From: Agrostemma githago
Lineage: Eukaryota; Streptophyta; Magnoliopsida; Caryophyllales; Caryophyllaceae
Length of the DNA stretch: 64,000 bases
Assembly (NCBI GenBank): GCA_958450325.1
Contig: OY288257.1
Location: forward strand, 11,799,873-11,863,872
Direction: 5' to 3'
Below the pieces are notes generated by a model. That model was not told the origin of the DNA, ran no database searches, and was given only the letters and a program-made list of their open reading frames with translations. Made by a program: the position numbers and the translations under genes. Within the stretch, counting starts at the first letter, position 1. Each line of letters opens with the position of its first letter. Below are positions 61,851-64,000 of this stretch, piece by piece.

Positions 61851-64000
61851 TTATGCAGTACCCTACTCTTAAGGTTCAGTGCCCCATGTTTGAATCACAT
61901 CCACGACAGAGTTCACCAGTACTCTCTTAGGGTTCAGTTTCTTGCGGGTTTAGTGACCTTGAATAAGGAAAAGGGTTTAGGGTTGGATTAGGCGGAGCCG
62001 CGACCCTAAACCCTTTTCCGTCCCGTCTTATGCAGTACCCTTCTCTTAAGGTTCAGTGCCCCATCTTTGAATCACATCCACGACAGGTTTCACCAATACT
62101 CTCTTAGGGTTCAGTTTCTTGCGGGTTTAGTGACCTTGAATAAGAAAAAGGGTTTAGGGTTAGATTAGGCGGAGCCGCGAAGCGGGTCCGCCTAATCCAA
62201 CCCTAAAACCTTTTCCGTCCCGTCTTATGCAGTACCCTACTCTTAAGGTTCAGTGCCCCATCTTTGAATCACATCCAGGACAGAGTTCACCAATACCCTC
62301 TTAGGGTTCAGTTTCTTGCGGGTTTAGTGACCTTGAATAAGGAAAAGGGTTTAGGGTTGGATTAGGCGAAGCCGCGAAGCGGGTTCGCCTAATCCAACCC
62401 TAAACCCTTTTCCGTCCCGTCTTATGCAGTACCCTACTCTTAAGGTTCAGTGCCCCATCTTTTAATCTTATCCACGACAGGGTTCACCAATACCCTCTTA
62501 GGGTTCAGTTTCTTGCGGGTTTAGTGACCTTGAATAAGGAAAAGGGTTTAGGGTTGGATTAGGCGGAGCCGCGACCCTAAACCCTTTTCTGTCCCGTCTT
62601 ATGCAGTACCCTTCTCTTAAGGTTCAGTGCCCCATCTTTGAATCACATCCACGACAGGGTTCACCAATACTCTCTTAGGGTTCAGTTTCTTGCGGGTTTA
62701 GTGACCTTGAATAAGAAAAAGGGTTTAGGGTTGGATTAGGCGGAGCCGCGAAGCGGGTCCGCCTAATCCAACCCTAAACCCTTTTCCGTCCCGTCTTATG
62801 CAGTACCCTACTCTTAAGGTTCAGTGCCCCATCTTTGAATCACATCCACGACAGGGTTCACCAGTACTCTCTTAGGGTTCAGTTTCCTGTGGGTTTAGTG
62901 ACCTTGAATATTGAAAAGGGTTTAGGGTTGGATTAGGCGGAGCCGCGAGGTGGGTCCGCCTAATCCAACCCTAAACCCTTTTCCGTCCCGTCTTATGCAG
63001 TACCCTACTCTTAAGGTTCAGTGCCCCATGTTTGAATCACATCCACGACAGAGTTCACCAGTACTCTCTTAGGGTTCAGTTTCTTGCGGGTTTAGTGACC
63101 TTGAATAAGGAAAAGGGTTTAGGGTTGGATTAGGCGAAGCTGCGAAGCGGGTCCGCCTAATCCAACTCTAAAACCTTTTCCGTCCCGTCTTATGCAGTAC
63201 CCTACTCTTAAGGTTCAGTGCCCCATCTTTGAATCACATCCACGACAGGGTTCACCAGTACTCTCTTAGGGTTCAGTTTCTTGCGGGTTTAGTGACCTTG
63301 AATAAGGAAAAGGGTTTAGGGTTGGATTAGGAGGAGCCGCGAAGCGGGTTCGCCTAATCCAACCCTAAACCCTTTTCCGTCCCGTCTTATGCAGTACCCT
63401 ACTCTTAAGGTTCAGTGCCCCATCTTTTAATCACATCCATGACAGGGTTCACCAATACCCTCTTAGGGTTCAGTTTCTTGCGGGTTTAGTGACCTTGAAT
63501 AAGGAAAAGGGTTTAGGGTTGGATTAGGTAGAGCCGCGAAGCGGGTTCGCCTAATCCAACCCTAAACCCTTTTCCGTCCCGTCTTATGCAGTTCCCTACT
63601 CTTAAGGTTCAGTGCCCCATCTTTTAATCACATCCACGACAGGGTACACCAATACCCTCTTAGGGTTCAGTTTCTTGCGGGTTTAGTGACCTCGAATAAG
63701 GAAAAGGGTTTAGGGTTGGATTAGGCGAAGCCGCGAAGCGGGTCCGCCTAATCCAAACCTAAACCCTTTTCTGTCCCGTCTTATGCAGTACCCTACTCTT
63801 AAGGTTCAGTGCCCTATCTTTGAATCACATCCACGACAGGGTTCACCAATACTCTCTTAGGGTTCAGTTTCTTGCGGGTTTAGTGACCTTGAATAAGGAA
63901 AAGGGTTTAGGGTTGGATTAGGCGGAGCCGCGAAGCGGGTCCGCCTAATCCAAACCTAAACCCTTTTCCGTCCCGTCTTATGCAGTACCCTACTCTTAAG
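61851..64000 (+). repeat. Terminal block related to 58620-59335
   Basis: Monomers start at 61994 (short), 62171, 62368, 62565 (short), 62742, 62939, 63136, 63333, 63530 and 63727. The part from about 62460 to 63175 repeats 58620-59335 at an offset of 3840 bp (five times 768): aatcttatcc (58626, 62466), gaatattgaaaag, gcgaggtggg (59099, 62939) and gcgaagctgcg (59296, 63136) agree. After 63333 the monomers are ordinary long forms; the one at 63530 carries gcagttccc and gggtacacc, as in A and B. Confidence 0.88.
63924..64000 (+). repeat. Partial final monomer (77 bp)
   Basis: First 77 bp of a long monomer cut by the window end inside ctactcttaag. It carries the ccaaacctaaac variant, also seen at 63727. 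The array clearly continues beyond the window. Confidence 0.97.

Larger units (their letters stand above)
1..64000 (+). repeat. Tandem satellite array filling the whole window
   Basis: The entire window is a head-to-tail array of one satellite family. Monomer starts were located by the recurring motif ggagccgcga (or agagccgcga) and stepped through from end to end: 332 complete monomers fit into 1-63923, and 77 bp of a further one end the window. Lengths are 197 bp (246 copies), 196 or 195 bp (12), 177 bp (71) and 181 bp (3), which sum exactly to 63923. All copies have the same orientation. No stretch over 300 bases departs from the monomer, so no gene, transposon or spacer is present. The window starts and stops inside the array, so its true ends are not seen. 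Array size, homogeneity and nested higher-order structure are typical of eukaryotic centromeric, pericentromeric or subtelomeric heterochromatin; which one is not decidable here. Confidence 0.98.

Noticed and set aside
1..64000. CRISPR array, because of regular repeats
   Set aside because: Repeats are contiguous with no unique spacers, and unit lengths of 177-197 bp are far too long.
1..64000. True telomere, from the TTTAGGG-like words
   Set aside because: Only one and a half telomere units occur at a time, in both orientations, separated by unrelated sequence.
1..64000. Ribosomal or 5S RNA gene cluster
   Set aside because: No rRNA-like sequence is recognisable in the monomer and no internal promoter boxes were seen; length and palindromes fit a satellite better.
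1..64000. Prokaryotic or plasmid repeat region
   Set aside because: A 64-kb pure satellite with higher-order units and TTTAGGG motifs is not a bacterial arrangement.

Overview
The window is one uninterrupted satellite DNA array with no gene. Every base fits a head-to-tail monomer of 197 bp or its 177-bp short form. I placed 332 complete monomers over 1-63923 and one partial monomer at 63924-64000: 74 short ones (71 of 177 bp and 3 of 181 bp) and 258 long ones, 12 of which carry a 1-2 bp deletion. These lengths sum exactly to 63923, so no transposon, gene or unique spacer can be hidden in the window. All monomers lie in the same orientation. The monomer is close to 50% GC by hand count.

Organism: a eukaryote. 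The monomer carries GGGTTTAGGG near its end and CCCTAAACCC near its start, the TTTAGGG telomere type. That type is usual in land plants and many green algae and also occurs in some other protists, such as apicomplexans and oomycetes. Most variable sites are C-to-T or G-to-A changes at CpG, as expected of long-methylated heterochromatin. A centromeric, pericentromeric or subtelomeric block is the likely setting, but the sequence does not say which, and I do not recognise the satellite or species.

Architecture: the end of each monomer is the reverse complement of the start of the next (27 bp, perfect in the consensus), and a 19-bp GC-rich mini-hairpin sits between them. Each long junction is therefore a near-perfect 73-bp palindrome with 35-nt arms and a GAA loop. 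Short monomers lack 20 bp of this palindrome. In three junctions the 19-bp apex is inverted.

Layout by higher-order repeat (HOR): 1-4560, an 8-mer of 1520 bp x3 (A). 4561-6687, transition. 6688-13460, a 12-mer of 2323 bp x2.9 (B). 13461-22952, mosaic of long monomers (C). 22953-28719, a 16-mer of 3070 bp x1.9 (D), running into an isolated A-type unit at 27953-29467. 29468-33918, a 13-mer of 2521 bp x1.8 (E). 33151-35454, a 4-mer of 768 bp x3 (F). 35455-39196, long monomers only, in 4-, 5- and 6-mer units (G). 39197-48449, mosaic with 374-bp dimers and 965/1162-bp units. About 48450-53330, a 13-mer of 2440 bp x2 (H). 53920-58527, a 768-bp 4-mer x6 (I), its second half inside a 3269-bp 17-mer (56224 to about 61850). 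61994-64000, a block copied from 3840 bp upstream. The same monomer types are reshuffled in new orders, as expected of repeated unequal exchange or local amplification. The window encodes no proteins; any role would be structural (chromatin, cruciforms, telomere-repeat-binding factors) or as non-coding transcripts.
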